From: Sycobia sp. Sy_11
Lineage: Eukaryota; Arthropoda; Insecta; Hymenoptera; Epichrysomallidae
Direction of reading: 5' to 3'
NCBI GenBank assembly: GCA_018907035.1
Contig: JACCIC010000223.1
Coordinates: 434,001 to 498,000 of the forward strand
Length of the DNA: 64,000 nucleotides
The stretch's first letter is position 1. Each line of letters opens with the position of its first letter. Below are positions 25,301 through 36,887 of this stretch, piece by piece. The notes under the pieces are model-generated. The model made no database searches. It had not been told where the DNA came from and saw nothing but the letters and a program-made list of their open reading frames with translations. Position numbers and translations under genes: made by a program.

Positions 25301-26440
25301 TTATGGAGAAGGTTGTGTCGATGATTCAAGTGTTCGCGGATGGTTTCCACGCTTCAAAAGCGGTGATTTCGACGTGGAAGACAAGGAGCGTTCCGGGCGG
25401 CCGCAAATCTTTGAAGATCGAGAATTGGCGACTTTGCTTGATGAAGATTCTTGTCAAACGCAAGAAGAACTTGCTGAAGCATTGGGAGTTGACCAAACAA
25501 CCATTTCCAAGCGTTTGAAAGCCATGGGAATGATCCAAAAGCAAGGAAATTGGGTGCCGTACGAACTGAAGCTGAGAGACGTCGAACGGCGTTTTTTCAC
25601 TTGCGAACAGCTGCTTCAGCGACATAAAAGAAAGGGTTTTCTGCATCGTATCGTGACTGGCGATGAAAAGTGGATACGTTACGATAATCCGAAGCGAAGA
25701 AAATCATGGGGACTACCCGGCCATGCATCATCATCGACGGCCAAGCCAAATATTCATGGCGCCAAGCTCATGCTCCGTATACGGTGGGACCAGCTAGGTG
25801 TGGTTTACTATGAGCTTCTGAAACCGAATGAAAGGATCACAGGCGAGGTCTATCGACGACAATTGATGCGTTTGAGCCGCGCACTGCGAGAAAAACGGCC
25901 ACAATACTCCGACAGGCACGACAAAGTTATTTTGCAACATGACAATGCTCGCCCACATGTTGCACCGCCGGTGAAAACATACTTAGAAACGCTCAAATGG
26001 GGAGTCCTACCCCACCCGCCGTATAGTCCAGACGTTGCTCCGTCTGATTACCATCTCTTCAGATCGATGACGCATGGCCTGGCTGACCAGCACTTCCATT
26101 CCTACGAGGAAGCCAAAAAATGGGTGGATGACTGGATAGAGGCCAAACCGGTCGAATTTTTTCGCAACGGGATTCGTATGTTGCCAGAAAGATGGGAAAA
26201 AGTTGTAGCTAGCGATGGCCAATACTTTCAATAATTCATTTGTAACCATTTTTTCACAATAAAGGCTCAAAATTTGAAAAAAAACGGGAAAGACTTATTC
26301 ACATACCTGATAACTGAAAGAATAGTAACAAGATATAAAAAATAAACGAATTTCTTACCTGCACCTCCCTTAATTGTTACTGTCCATGCATAACAATGGT
26401 GGCAAATAAGACTGCATTTTTACATGGAGTTGCTAAAAAG
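22318..26440 (-). CDS. Multi-exon gene or pseudogene, DUF4806-like
   Basis: Minus-strand exons with consensus splice sites: 26440-26359 (ends TIKGGAG, donor GTAAGA), 24989-24752 (DTYKKAKDR..., acidic/Ser-rich end, donor GTGAGA), 23386-23295 (Lys-rich, donor GTAAGT), 23217-23142 (donor GTAAGT), 22819-22743 (DALTSVTKIPENDP, donor GTAAAA), 22529-22318. Codon phase matches across 26359/24989, 23295/23217 and 23142/22819. It does not match across 24752/23386 or into the last exon, so an exon is missed or the gene is decaying. The last exon (VLLKEIAIIK..., later LYAFNNLLEED in a shifted frame) has a one-base frame change. Composition and exon pattern resemble the DUF4806 proteins abundant in ants: a TY-x-KA-K region, an acidic linker, then a helical segment followed by LP..L..F. 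Function unknown. A mariner and a 600 bp foldback occupy two introns. Confidence 0.5.
23717..24313. repeat. 600 bp foldback of Penelope-associated termini
   Basis: Left arm 23717-23964 and right arm 24031-24313 are inverted copies: ATACAAATTAATAAATATTT..., TTGGTCTTACAGTCCAATC, long A-rich (right arm T-rich) tract, GACAGTCAGACTGTC, CTTGTTTACATTCACCCCC. The 66 bp between them holds TACTAAC (23981-23987), TTTTTTCAG (ending 24002) and TTTTATTTTCAG (ending 24020), the same acceptor region as at 12.4 kb. The unit is therefore two Penelope-type ends head to head. It lies between two exons of the minus-strand gene. Confidence 0.75.
25025..26310 (+). mobile_element. Full-length mariner element
   Basis: 1286 bp flanked by TA on both sides (25023-25024, 26311-26312). 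The left end TTAGGAGTGTGAATAAG and the inverted right end TCAGGTATGTGAATAAG continue as near-identical inverted repeats through CTTTCCCGTTTTTT. It contains one transposase gene. It lies in an intron of the DUF4806-like gene and is nearly identical to the copy at 59259-60545. Confidence 0.95.
25197..26234 (+). CDS. mariner transposase, uninterrupted frame
   Basis: 345 codons from the ATG at 25197, exactly the usual mariner length; a GTG two codons upstream is not needed. It would cut and paste the element at TA sites in the nucleus. The N-terminal half (about 1-120) holds two helix-turn-helix regions and the linker motif WVPYEL (119-124). The catalytic triad is D156 (TGDEKW), D249 (HDNARPH) and D284 (SPDVAPSDYHLF), giving the DD34D spacing of mariners. 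A conserved WERW-like PERWEKVVASDG end is present. Odd points: P51 where the sister copy has Arg (GWFxRF), R194 for Cys and R196 for Trp in the conserved C-x-W-W-D-Q segment. These may make the protein inactive although the frame is open. An AATAAA lies just past the stop (26260). Confidence 0.93.
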   Translation: MSKFEPSRRHLREVSLYWFNLKKSAAETHRLLQDAYGEGCVDDSSVRGWFPRFKSGDFDVEDKERSGRPQIFEDRELATLLDEDSCQTQEELAEALGVDQTTISKRLKAMGMIQKQGNWVPYELKLRDVERRFFTCEQLLQRHKRKGFLHRIVTGDEKWIRYDNPKRRKSWGLPGHASSSTAKPNIHGAKLMLRIRWDQLGVVYYELLKPNERITGEVYRRQLMRLSRALREKRPQYSDRHDKVILQHDNARPHVAPPVKTYLETLKWGVLPHPPYSPDVAPSDYHLFRSMTHGLADQHFHSYEEAKKWVDDWIEAKPVEFFRNGIRMLPERWEKVVASDGQYFQ

Positions 26441-26460
26441 CTTTTTTCGTATAGGGTGGA

Positions 26461-28505
26461 TTTAGATATTTAATTTCACAATCTTTTTATATGTTATTAT
26501 ATTGAATCTAACTTGTAGCATATCGATCTCCATTTTTCATCCAGTATAATGTATATTCCATCTTTATTACAATAGTCATTAAACTCGCAAATAAGATATC
26601 TATGTTTATTTTTTATTATACTCATATCCATATGAAAATGTAATATAAAAATTTTATTTAGAATTAATAGTTTTAGGTTATGAAATAATACTATTACTCT
26701 AGCAGACCGTATGTATTACATTAATAGTATTCTTTGTAATATTTGAGAATAAATGATTTTAATTTTACTTTCTTATTATTATTCTATTGAATTATAATAG
26801 AAAGTTAGAGGAATAAATTGCTTTCCAATCTTCACAGCATTTAAGTACGTTATAAAAATAAGCGTGTATGTATAATTATATTTCAACAAGAAAGACAAAA
26901 CAAAAGAACATTCGTATCAACTGGGATGTTTTATGAAGGATCACTGAGAATTAAACGGAGAAATGACCAAGCACGGTTGACACTGACACTGCGACTAGAG
27001 GTATAGAATAGAAAAATATATAGAATATCAAACCAGACCCCAAGTAGGAAAACTTAACTACTAGGCAAAGCGCGGACCTTGGGATCCTCATATTGAATTC
27101 CGACATGGAAAACCTACATGAACATTTTTCTCAAAACAATAACGAAAAGTAGAGGAAAGAAAACTAGGTCCAAGTAAGAAAAACATGAAATATATGCCTT
27201 TTTTCTAAACATTAGTCAACTTTACCGAAATCTCAATGTGAATCAGTAAGACAATCTCTAGTTCAGAAATCATTAGAAATACTAATTAGAATCCGTCTTA
27301 AAGCTAAGGCTATCTTGGGGATATTTCTACACCGGTTATGATGTCAATTATATTCTTATTTTTCATTTACACTCTACACACATTCCCTTATAATTTCACC
27401 TCACCAAATTATATATGACATGATTTTTTTTTCAATAATTACATACATATATAGTTCAATTAGAATAAAACGCATTGTCAAGAGTCTCAAGATTTCCCAG
27501 TGAAGATAGTTTATTATACGTTTTTATGATATCCGTATACTGACAATCGAACGATTAGTAGATCCTCTTTTTTTGTACGAGTAATTATTACAAGATTGGA
27601 CCATTAATCTCTGAAAAGGAAGTTACAAATATTTTGAGAAATTCTATGCAAATATATAATAAAATTTAAAGTATTTTTCTGTCGTTCTTAAAACTTATAA
27701 TTCAAAAAAAAATGTCAGTTGTTTAATTAATTTAAATTAAATTAAAATTAAATTAATAACTCTAACTTAAAAATCAATTTATTACTTATATGGAGCTTTC
27801 AGATCGTATTCTAAAAATATTTCTGAAAATTTTGACCTTAATTTTGTAGAAATATTACTCAATTTAGTTTAGAGTAAAAATTACATAAAAGCTAAAAACA
27901 ATTGAAAACTAAAGACGTAATGTAAATATTCAACAGTATAAATTAGAATAAATTATATTTTCAATTGATAACAGTCAAATGTTGTATGAATTAAATTTTC
28001 TATAAAAAAATACACACAAACAAACTAAATATTTAAAAAATTTATATAATTTTAATCCTCTTTGTCGTGCTTGATTTAAAGACTAATTTCACGCACTCCC
28101 AATAAGGAAGGAAAGAAGCATCTCATCGATCTTGCGGGATTCCGACTTATTAAATAAGAGCAATACGCCCTTTTATAACATGCTCGTCATTTCGTGAGTC
28201 GTCCGAAACTTGGATTGAGGGAGTGTTGATCGATTGCCACCCGTCAGTTGGCACCACTTTTAATTAAACCGCCCTCAAGATTAGTTCGCTCCCAGCCGCC
28301 TCCACTGCTTCTCCAGTCTTGTAATTGTTTTAAATCTCACAACGAGTAACAGCAGACACCTCTCCCTACCTACCCACTTCCCTCGACAAGTTTTCTCGAG
28401 AAAAAAAACCGCAAAACATCAGGGTGACAGATTCCAAAGCGCAAGCGGCGTTACAATCCTGGCTCGAAACAAGCCCCTTTTATTGTGAGTAATTCATCTC
28501 ACCAT
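26461..28505. other. No recognisable gene
   Basis: AT-rich to 28060, then a more balanced stretch (28070-28500) with no repeat relationship to the rest of the window and no long frame. That stretch could be single-copy DNA such as an exon or regulatory sequence of a neighbouring gene, but nothing proves it. Confidence 0.35.
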
Positions 28506-28531
28506 TTTCTCTCTCTCTCTCTCCCTCTCTA

Positions 28532-28563
<32 letters not shown>
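28506..28563. repeat. (CT)n microsatellite, interrupted
   Basis: CT runs broken by CCCTCT and ACCA. Confidence 0.9.
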
Positions 28564-28566
<3 letters not shown>

Positions 28567-28942
28567 ATCTATATATATGCAACAGACGAAGCCTCTTAAT
28601 CATCAATTGAAAACAAATTTTTAATAACATCAAAACATCAAAAAAATAATTCAATATATATTTATAAATTAACATTTTTAACCATTTTTTAATGAGTATA
28701 GATTAAAAAAAAATATGCATGAGTTTTTGTAAAAATTAATTTTTGAATATATCAAATCATTCTTTGTATCGATTGTTCAACGGGCAGTAGGTGAATGCAT
28801 ATAATACATACGTATAAATAATATAAAGGAAAGGTTTTTAAAACGATCTAACTATATTGTTAATCAAAGTCATATTTTTACCACATTATGATTTTTCTAA
28901 GGTATTTTGTAAGCCTTCAATTATTTATATCAATTGTCCGTT

Positions 28943-28996
<54 letters not shown>

Positions 28997-28999
<3 letters not shown>

Positions 29000-29465
29000 T
29001 ACTTCATATCATACTTCATATCATATCATATCATATCATATCATATCATACTAATTTATAAAGACAAAGCGAGTTTTTGTTTGTACGCAATAACCGAAAA
29101 AACTACTGAACCGATTGTTCTGAAATTTGACATATAGATTCTATATTATCTTGGGAAGGACATAGGCTATGTTTTTTATTGAAAATCATTTTACTTTCAT
29201 CAATAAATTAAGTTAATGGTTTTAACAGTCAGTTCCACCAGCGGCCACTACGCGGCGTCTTGAATCACGAACATCAACTCAAAGTACTCCGCTTAAAGTA
29301 TTAATACCAGGCCAGCTCAGACGAATCCAACTTTGGGATTTGTATCCTAAACAATGTGTGGCGTGGTATAACCTTTTTTGTTCTTCAGGTTAATCTGACA
29401 CTATACTTACACTTTATGGACATCTTTTGATTTTTGTAAATTTTATTTTCTCTTACTTGGGAAAA

Positions 29466-29526
<61 letters not shown>

Positions 29527-29785
29527 ACTATCTCAGTCTTTCTTTCTCCTTCTCTTTCCTTTCTCAGACGACAAAATTTGTTTGTATACATTATATTAAG
29601 TTCAGAATGGTGACAAGAGACTATTTTTTTTTTAGTTTGAACAAAAGAAATGATAGCAAAATATCGTTCTTTACCAACAACCTCGAAACTATGTATATTA
29701 CTATATAAAATATATCGTCACTTCTGCATAAAAAGGCAATATCCATGGTCAGTTTAAAAAATAAGCTAATGAAGAACGGGTATAT

Positions 29786-29857
<72 letters not shown>

Positions 29858-30456
29858 ATGTATATTGTATTGTAGATATTATATATACACATTTTAAATA
29901 CAATTTCTATGGGTAGTTGTGTGTTTGGATGTTAGAAAACGATGTCAGGTGTCTCTGGGCGATTTTTACGGGGAATATTGTATTTAGTTGATAGAAAAGG
30001 ACGTCTAGGTATGAAAAAAACAACTTCTATGGGAGGTTTCGTGTTGGGACGGTAAAATACTTTGTCTAGGTCTTTTTCAACGACTTCTACGGAGAGTATT
30101 AGGTTTAGTCGTTAGTACGCGATGCTAGCTTTCTCGGGACAACTTCTACTGGGACTATCATGTTTAGTTGGTAGGAAACGATATTCAGGTATGTCGAGTC
30201 AACTTCTACGTGGAGTTTCGTGTTCGGATGATAGTGTATAGTTGGTGGCCAACAATGTCCATTTATGTCAGTACGACTTCTATGAACAGATTCGTATTCT
30301 ATAATTCGAACACGCACACTCCCAGTAAGAGTCCTCCCGAGACATATTCTATCGTTGGAAGATACTACTCCCTGTACTCTCGAGACACTTGGATATCGTT
30401 TTCTACCGCTCGAACTCGAAAGTACAATTTTTCCCATAGAAGTCATATGTAATGTA

Positions 30457-30548
<92 letters not shown>

Positions 30549-30705
30549 GTGTATGTGTTCTATCAAATGGTCGACAAGTTATAAACTTTTTAAAGTGGAC
30601 GCTACATTGAAGCAGCTTTTTATACAGAAGCGACGATAGGTAAATTACGGTCAATTATTTATAGTAATATAGATTTTTATACAAAAGAAGCCGAGACGGG
30701 GATGC
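28997..30705 (+). mobile_element. Near-complete non-autonomous Helitron
   Basis: Begins with a TCATA-type pentamer run (28997-29050) leading into TACTAATTTATAAAGAC, then the Helitron 5' block ACTACTGAACCGATTG... GGACATAGGCTATG. In order follow AATAAATTAAGTTAATGG, CAGGCCAGCTCAGACG, CAGGTTAATCTGACAC, a (CT)n tract (29467-29522), a GACAAGAGACTAT block, a (TA)n tract (29795-29853), an array of ~60 bp units (29890-30400), a (GT)n tract (30459-30551) and the tail ending GCCGAGACGGGGATGCTG at about 30708. The last bases are altered from CTAG. No Rep/helicase gene, so it depends on an autonomous partner. Confidence 0.85.
30459..30551. repeat. (GT)n microsatellite in Helitron
   Basis: About 45 GT units with one interruption. 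It replaces the TA tract found here in sister copies. Confidence 0.95.
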
Positions 30706-31064
30706 TGTATATATATATTTATATACATAAAGTACAAACTGTAAAACGGAGATTTATCGGCTGCAGAGGTGAACGAATGGGATAGGGCAGCATCGCGATG
30801 GGATAACGATGGCGGGAGCGCTGGAGACTTCGGCATATCCATCCGTAGCAACTGTCCAACGTTGTAACTACGCTATACTATAGTTACTGGAGCAGAGATA
30901 TATAGTAATTGTGTACGACTAAGTAACAGGCTCCTTCTCAGCCGTCCACAGTGTGCCATGCCGTTCGGACTGAATCATCCAAGGGTGTTAAAGTGCACGC
31001 GTGGTAAACCTTCCGCAGTATCACTCAAAGGATAGAGAGAGGGACAGAGGGAGAGACAGAGAGG

Positions 31065-31110
<46 letters not shown>

Positions 31111-31773
31111 TAGACCTGTACTCGTCTATACGTTCCCCCGCAACAAAAACTAATCGAACATCCTCTCCTTTAACATCGCCGCAGCCCAATAGCTGAGTAG
31201 TGCCACGCGTTCGGCAGCTAGGGTAGTAGAAAAGAACTTGGGAAAGGAGGGACGACAATGCTCGATTGATGGATCCTTGCTTTATTGGATCGATTGGTGA
31301 ATTTTTGCTCACTTATGAATTCTTGAGAAAATTAAATCCTCCTACACGACGGCATTAAGACCAGATTGTTTACGTACATATCGTTTAGTATAAGGAGGGG
31401 GTATTATATATTAACACTTATAACTGATGCTTTCTATTTGTATGACTATCACAGATTGGAATATCTAACCATTAAACGATAAATAGTTTGATTAAGATCA
31501 AAAGATCCGATATGATATTATAAAACCAGTAAGCACTGACTAATTTATTTTTATATTTGTCTCGAGTACTTCATTAACGGAAATGTCAAATTTTTAGTCA
31601 CACGACTATCAAGTTCTTTTAAAGCACTTATTTGCGTGCCAGAAAGTCGCCCGGTCAAGAACTATAAATTGTTCAATGCACAAGACATTAGAAATCCAAA
31701 ACAGACCTCGATAGAACAAATAAAGCATATCACCTTTTCTATTTTTTTTATACGTGACCGCTCCCCCCCTCTT

Positions 31774-31809
<36 letters not shown>

Positions 31810-34084
31810 GATTGTCTCTTGCAATGATGGCCACATGGCTGTTCCGATATTTTTGATCACCCGTCTGATAGCTGTCAGCAGCAATAATAGCAGCCGACCG
31901 CACTTACAACTGGATAATTACATCCGAAAAGCTATCATACAGCGATGCTCCACACGTGCATTTGTCTGTTCGCTCTTTCGAACCGCGATAGCATTCTTGA
32001 TGTTTCACTGCGCTGCTGTTACACACTCTTATATACATCTCCTGGAGGCGATATAGAGAAGATACATACACCGGAAAATGCATGCATCATTTAAAGAATA
32101 ACGATCACCGATCTGTCAGTTTCTGCTGCGATTATTATTTTTGTGCGATGCGAAAGATCTGGCAGACTGCTTTTCCTCTATTTGTCTTGTACTTGACGCT
32201 GTTCTCCGTCCTCCTTCTCTTACTCAATAACTAACTCGACTTGTACGCGGGGTTCAAATCTTTGATCCAAGATCGCGCTTTTATATAGAAGAGTAACAAA
32301 AAAGAACATGTTCCTGTGCCTGGGCAATATAGTTCACCAAGGGATTCTCGATAAATATATCAGTATTCTATTCATTCGACTTTTTGACTGAATGAGCTGC
32401 GCTTCTTGACACTTAAGGTATTTTATAGAATCATCTCGTGGCCGCAAATACGGAAAATCTATCGATGTTGCAATAGTCTGTTCATTTCTTGTATCAGTCA
32501 TAACACAGATCTACAAAATAAGAAGTTATGAGTATTCATGGATAATTGAGGATCATTTTCGATGTAATCTTTGGAGTAGAATTCGAATTCGCAGCCAAAA
32601 TTGGTAAAAATATTGGTTGTGAGGTATAAATGGACAAATTCCAATTCCGGATTCGAATTCTAAAAAAAAAATTACTTCTACAAAAATTTACTAGCATAAT
32701 TATGGAAATCGGTGTAATTAATTCAATAATACCTATAGAATATTTCTAAGTGATGTATCAATCGGCTGGAAACAATTGGTCTGTAAGCAATAAAATTTCT
32801 TTAGAAAGAAAAAGAAAATCTGATTACAAAATTATCCGAAATAGATTAACAAAGAATAATTGATATAACGCAATAACGTCTTGAAGAATGAACCATGAAA
32901 ACCAATGGCCAATTGGATTTTACATGCATCCTTATACATAACAGCATATATAGTTTACGCAAATATATTTAGAACTCGAAAAAATTATAATAAATAAATA
33001 GTTTTAATGGAAATAAGTAGCTTAATAAAGTACTCAGCTCCTTTATAAATAACCGAGTTTATTTTCACATCATTTTGTCCATGCGTGAACTCATAAAAAA
33101 GTATTAATTATCTTGAATCATCGATATTTTTGAATGAACTTTCTTCTACTACCTGTTCCGATAATTCATTATCATTAATAAAAAAGCAGATATGAACTTG
33201 CCAGGCGCACTTCCACAAAGTTTATGCTGTATTTCATTTAATAAATAATTTTGGCATCAAAGAAACTGCATAAATAAGGATTTATTGGTAAATAATTTTA
33301 GATTTTGTGACTACATACCCCAAAAATATAAATAAATATGAATTATAGTTTATTATGAGAATAGTTATTTTTATTTCTATATTTAAAAATATTTCAAAGG
33401 ACCTGAATTCTGTCGTCATCAGAGAGAAAGCTCAAAAGATTTACCACCTTTCTTTGTAAGATCATAAAATTTGTCATCAGTGCCATTTTCTTGATCTTTG
33501 TTGTTCTAATGGAAAGGAAGTCTTAGCGCGGGGGAGGTTGATTAGGCATAACGGGCGTCGATTGTTGCGCGTCCCGACATTAAAAAACGAAGAAAAGAAC
33601 AGTGCAACGACCGAACTGTGTTCAGGTCATGCGACAAAGTCGCCCCGTTTTTTCATGCATCTCACTCCAAGGTAAAAGTTTTCAATAAGAGGAAACGCTG
33701 CCCTTCGTAATAACTGTCGTTTAAAACAAGGTTCGAAAAAATTTTCAAAACTCGTTTCTAACATACCCATATAAAATTACACTGGGATCCTGTTTACTCT
33801 GTCAAATCATTGGACTCTTTTACATGAGTTTTTGAAGAACTGTTGAAAATCAGTTTAAGTCACTTACAATAACCGAAATCATTTATCAAGAAAATTGTTT
33901 GAAATTATTTTGAAATCAGTTAAAAATCAGTTTTCAGTTTCAATAAACGTTGTACATTCAATCAAATCACTAATAGAATCTCGTGAAAATACTGAAAATT
34001 TATCTGACAAAATAATTGTAATGTTATGAAAATGCAATTGAGGCTCGCAGTAATGATAATTTTTCAAATATTAATGTTTTTTCT
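30706..34084. other. No recognisable gene
   Basis: A mixture of balanced (30760-32300) and AT-rich sequence with a (GA)n run at 31078-31106 and a CT run at 31770-31808. No repeat relationship to the rest of the window was noticed. It may hold unique DNA of a host gene, but no splice-bounded coding segment could be supported. Confidence 0.35.
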
Positions 34085-34395
34085 ATTAAATTAATAAATA
34101 TTTTTATCGGTCTTACAGTGTTTAAAATATAATATTCTAGCTAAAATAATGACAGTCAGACTGTCTTTGTTTATATTCATCCCCGTAGAATCTGAAATGA
34201 ACCCAATTACTAAAATAAATTATATTAAAAATTAAAAATAAAAATGAAATAAAATTAATAATAAAATAAAAATAAAACTATAACTAAAAATAAAATAATA
34301 AATAAAATAAAATAAAAATAATATAAGTAATAACAGTTTAGTTCCTGAGGATGTATTGTAGCGGTTCGAAACGTCAGACACCAAGGTAATACTAA
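34085..34395. repeat. Penelope-associated ends, rearranged
   Basis: Minus-oriented blocks (TAATAAATATTTTTATCGGT, GACAGTCAGACTGTC at about 34151-34165, CCCCGTAGAATCTG) are followed, after an A/T tract, by a plus-oriented hammerhead-like motif and a 5' splice-like AAG|GTAATA (34384-34389). The two halves face each other, as in the 600 bp foldback. Confidence 0.55.
34345..34375 (+). ncRNA. Hammerhead-ribozyme-like motif, core intact
   Basis: CTGAGGA (34345-34351) fits the CUGANGA core; GAAACGTC (34368-34375) fits GAAAC followed by a GUC cleavage triplet. In between, TGTATTGTAGCGGTTC is a damaged version of the perfect hairpin at 1472-1486. Very short stem III is normal in Penelope-type hammerheads, which usually act as dimers. 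Activity is doubtful because stem II is broken. Confidence 0.45.
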
Positions 34396-34416
34396 ATTTA
34401 ATAATACTACAGTGAG

Positions 34417-34793
34417 TTATTGGACCGCTTCGACAAAAAATTGAAGGAGACGCGTCCACATTTGGAGAAGAAAAGGTGTTGTTTCATCACGATAACGCAC
34501 CAGCACATTCATCTGAAGTTGTCACCACCAAACTGCATGAATTGCGTTCTCAATTGCTGCCGCATCCCCCGTATTGACCCGACTTGGTTCCCCGCGAATT
34601 CTTCTTGTTCCCTAACAAGAACAAATGGCTCGCGGGAAAAAAATTTTGCTCAAAAAAATCCTTTCCTTTGGAGGAGTTTAAAAAATGATCAGAACGTTGA
34701 GAGAACTGAAAGGGGACTATGTTGAAAAATAAAAAAAATTGTTTAAAAAAATGGTGTCATTTTTAACACAGGTACTTATTCAACCACCCTCGT
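34417..34793 (+). pseudogene. mariner transposase fragment with 3' end
   Basis: Reads LLDRFDKKLKETRPHL, then after a frame change HHDNAPAHSSEVV..., LPHPPY-stop-PDLVPREFFLFPN. The serine of YSPDL has become a stop and the last catalytic Asp (PSD) is now Glu (PRE). It ends with the terminal repeat GTACTTATTCAACCACCCTC (34772-34791). A different mariner lineage from the copy at 25025. It directly follows a Penelope-type remnant. Confidence 0.8.
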
Positions 34794-34798
34794 CTTAA

Positions 34799-35075
34799 CA
34801 TATACTTGACTATGTAAAAACTGATTTCAATACTTTCTTTTGTTTGAATTAGAAATATTTAGAAATGATAAAACTGTAAGTTTTTTAAGCATCGCACATT
34901 TATATGTAATTGACTGAAAAATCAAATTAGGAATACATCTCATTTATATAGATAAATACAATACATATTGATAAATATATTACATTAATGAGAAGTTTCA
35001 AATGATAAGCAATTCGAATTTACCACACTTACCTTATTTCATACTATCGTAGAAAGTAATTTTAAAGAGATTTCA
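34799..35075 (+). repeat. 277 bp direct repeat, copy 1
   Basis: ATACTTGACTATGTAAAAA, TTTTTTAAGCATCGCAC, GAGAAGTTTCAAATGATAAG and ATACTATCGTAGAAAGT recur in the same order at 36888-37165. Family unknown; each copy lies downstream of a mariner fragment. Confidence 0.7.
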
Positions 35076-35412
35076 CAAATTTTTGAGTTATATTTAGTAT
35101 ATTTAAATTCTGAAATGTCTTTTTTCTTTTGTAAATAATATATTATTTCTTATTTGATGAAGGGAAGAATTCTATTACTATTATGAAAAACATATATGTT
35201 ATTTTTACAAAAGAGCGCAGGATCTTAATAAGTTTAAAAACATTTTTATAAATTGTTTAACAAAAATTTTACCATACTATAAATTTCTTTATAATATTAA
35301 ATATTAGACATATAAGATCTGGTTTTCAATTAATCACAAAACAACTACAAAAGCGTGATACATGTCGCGACATACCTGGACATCGTGTTCTATATATATA
35401 TATATATATATA

Positions 35413-35870
35413 TCAAACTCGCCTTCTAGGCGTTATTGGTCCACTGGATTTAGTATTTACTGCTGGAAATTACGCAAACCTAGTGCGTATTTACCGAATG
35501 TACAAAGTCAAATAACTAGAAAGATCATGAGAACGGAGTAAGAAAAATTCACTCCATAATAGCTTTAGTATAATAAGAATGTTTTAGATTAAACTTTTTT
35601 TATCAAGGAGCGCGGTCGCGCTCCGATGGCAAGTATGTGTACTACAGTCTTCGGACGACCCTACTATATATACATTGATAAGGGTTTCGAGATTTTCAAA
35701 TACAATAATTATTGCATCAATATTAAACCATTATATTACTTCTAATTATACTTAAACGAAAGCTATTCCGTTATACTTCAAATTCAAAAAAAAGTATTAT
35801 GTAAATAACTTTTATCGTACTAAAGTTATAATGTAGTTACTATATAGTAAGCGCCTCAAAGGTGAGTTTG
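35413..35870. mobile_element. MITE with ~23 bp inverted ends
   Basis: Left end TCAAACTCGCCTTCTAGGCG and right end, inverted, TCAAACTCACCTTTGAGGCG. It is inserted in a TA microsatellite, so the TA duplication cannot be measured. It contains a GC-rich 8 bp hairpin GGAGCGCG-GT-CGCGCTCC (about 35610-35627), the rest of which recurs inverted at 38672-38745. No coding sequence. Confidence 0.65.
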
Positions 35871-35879
35871 ATATATATA

Positions 35880-35883
35880 TATG

Positions 35884-35943
<60 letters not shown>
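35880..35943. repeat. (TA)n microsatellite
   Basis: A long TA run between the MITE and a mariner fragment. Confidence 0.95.
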
Positions 35944-35947
<4 letters not shown>

Positions 35948-35969
35948 TATTGTGACTCCAGCGTACTCG

Positions 35970-36190
35970 CAAGCATAGCGCCTTCTCATTACTACCTATT
36001 CAGATCCATGCAGCACGACCTTCTTGATACGTACTGTCGACATGTTCAAGAAGTGTGAGAACTTGTGAATGATTGGATCGCCTCGAAACAGCCATCGTTC
36101 TTAGGCCACGGTATCGTCAAATTGCGAGAAAGATAAGAAAATGTAATAGAGGATGACGGAAAATATTTTGATGAAGCTAATGTGTATCCA
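35970..36190 (+). pseudogene. mariner transposase C-terminal fragment
   Basis: After one frame change it reads HYYLFRSMQHDL, later ELVNDWIASKQPSFL, GIVKLRER-stop-ENVIEDDGKYF. This is the last third of a mariner transposase; the final catalytic Asp is His (SHYYLF) and two stops interrupt it. Lineage distinct from the two full copies. Confidence 0.75.
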
Positions 36191-36239
36191 TTTTCCATTA
36201 TAAATGCACTTTTTCCGTTAAAAAATATGAGAAATTAAA

Positions 36240-36887
36240 TTTGCCTCCTAATATATTTATAAATCTTGATGAAAACAAAAATTACTAAAGTCATATTCTT
36301 TCTTTTATATTTTAACTGGACTTATTAATAAAATTTTTTAATATTTAAACTATTATGAATTGATAGGTAGGAATTCTAAAGACATCTATGTTATTAGTCT
36401 CGACGCTAGATAAATCTAACAATTTAATGTTACAGACTTTTGAGCTATTCATCTACTATTTATTAACTCCAAATTCATATTGATGGTGTTGTAGATTTAA
36501 GTTTCTTCGAGAAAATAAAGCATTTATGTTGATAAAAAGAAATGAAATTATTCAATGTCTTTTCACAAACATTCGTAAATATCCAACCTACAATTAATTA
36601 ATTTTAATTCATTCGATGGACTGGGAACTATAATTTATTTTGTACACTATTCTCCAAAAGATGTCAATATTTCTCAACCATTTGAATTACCATAAGCTTT
36701 TCAAAGACGGAACCACAAGTACATGTCGAAATAATTTACAAATTATATTTTCATAGTACTGTTTTCGCATATTATAAATAAGTGAGTGCATAGGCACACT
36801 TTTAATAAAAAACTTTTAAATAGAATAATAATAAGTAAACATTTCGATACTTACACACATTGGTACTCATTCATATATTTACATATA
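36240..36887. other. No recognisable gene
   Basis: AT-rich DNA between the mariner fragment and the second direct-repeat copy. Confidence 0.4.

Noticed and set aside
29041..29140. CRISPR-like array from TCATA repeats
   Set aside because: The units are contiguous 5 bp microsatellite repeats without spacers, in a eukaryotic context.
30105..30566. 153-codon minus-strand frame
   Set aside because: Its N-terminal part is His-Thr from the GT microsatellite. Only the Helitron 60 bp repeat part is of interest, and that is reported separately.
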